From NCBI RefSeq assembly GCF_012396485.1, contig NZ_JAAXPO010000009.1:1-64000 (forward strand): 64,000 bases of DNA, read 5' to 3'. Positions 64,000 through 64,000 of this stretch are shown here, one piece after another; position 1 is the first letter of the stretch; each line of letters starts with the position of its first letter. The stretch is from Leuconostoc holzapfelii (GTDB lineage Bacteria; Bacillota; Bacilli; Lactobacillales; Lactobacillaceae). The position numbers were made by a program, and so were the translations under genes. The notes below the pieces were generated by a model. That model saw nothing but the letters and a program-made list of their open reading frames with translations, was not told the DNA's origin and ran no database searches.

Positions 64000-64000
64000 C

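Overview
The window reads as a core chromosomal segment of a low-to-mid GC Gram-positive lactic acid bacterium. Protein sequences and content (D-lactate dehydrogenase, LafA/LafB/LtaS lipoteichoic acid genes, a YolD-like SOS gene, cyclophilin next to rpoZ-gmk) point to Lactobacillaceae, most likely the Leuconostoc/Weissella group. The genus is inferred from protein character only; no rRNA gene is inside the window. I see no prophage, insertion sequence, CRISPR array or tRNA gene. Nearly everything is transcribed leftward (minus strand); only three genes run rightward (2713, 4821 and 29006).

Layout. 1-227: tandem strong minus-strand promoters firing out of the left edge, as seen ahead of an rRNA operon. 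228-2460: Nudix-like protein, S1 protein, cyclophilin, rpoZ, gmk. 2653-4820: a LexA-controlled small gene and an unrecognised two-gene unit. 4821-7292: peptide transporter dtpT and a YtxG/YtxH-like envelope pair. 7419-14403: RNA metabolism and export (rny, smpB-rnr-secG, a SpoU methyltransferase, yidC, acyP). 14384-16188: an ArlRS/CovRS-like two-component system. 16283-22445: the conserved ribosome-biogenesis/NAD cluster yqeG-yqeH-yhbY-nadD-yqeK-rsfS-yqeM-tmcAL-yceD. 22600-28760: secreted Apf-like muramidase with a WalR box, orphan PTS IIC, ldhD, clpP with a CIRCE element, whiA and yvcK (rapZ missing). 29006: a 40-aa basic protein with its own promoter, leader hairpin and terminator. 29181-34183: uvrB-uvrA. 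34254-40023: lipoteichoic-acid/glycolipid operon (lafA-lafB-lafC-like-DUF1797-ltaS). 40168-45757: ABC exporters. 45833-49821: HD phosphohydrolase, mprF, alpha/beta hydrolase. 49876-54941: yajC, tgt, radC, MFS, folC. 55062-60605: cshA, serine hydrolase, murF, rlmD. 60723-63999: rpmE2, murA and the 3' part of pheT.

Functional threads. Envelope biogenesis dominates: LTA glycolipid anchor and polymer synthesis, lysyl-PG synthesis (mprF), peptidoglycan precursors (murA, murF), insertion/secretion (yidC, secG, yajC) and a WalR-box muramidase. Stress circuits are readable in the DNA: two LexA boxes (2663 and 34227), one HrcA/CIRCE box (26807) and one WalR box (23217).

Most unusual signals. (1) Several genes (4520, tgt, the HD gene at 46501 and uvrA) carry a hairpin between the Shine-Dalgarno sequence and the start codon; in three of the four, folding would restore about 10-11 nt spacing. 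radC instead has its Shine-Dalgarno in a hairpin loop abutting the ATG. (2) Metal-binding or reactive cysteines are missing from otherwise well-conserved enzymes: Tgt has lost its zinc cysteines and gained an insert, RlmD lacks the iron-sulfur cysteines, MurA has Asp for the fosfomycin-target Cys, and YidC lacks the lipobox Cys. (3) The ltaS terminator, uvrB promoter and LexA operator are folded into about 40 bp.
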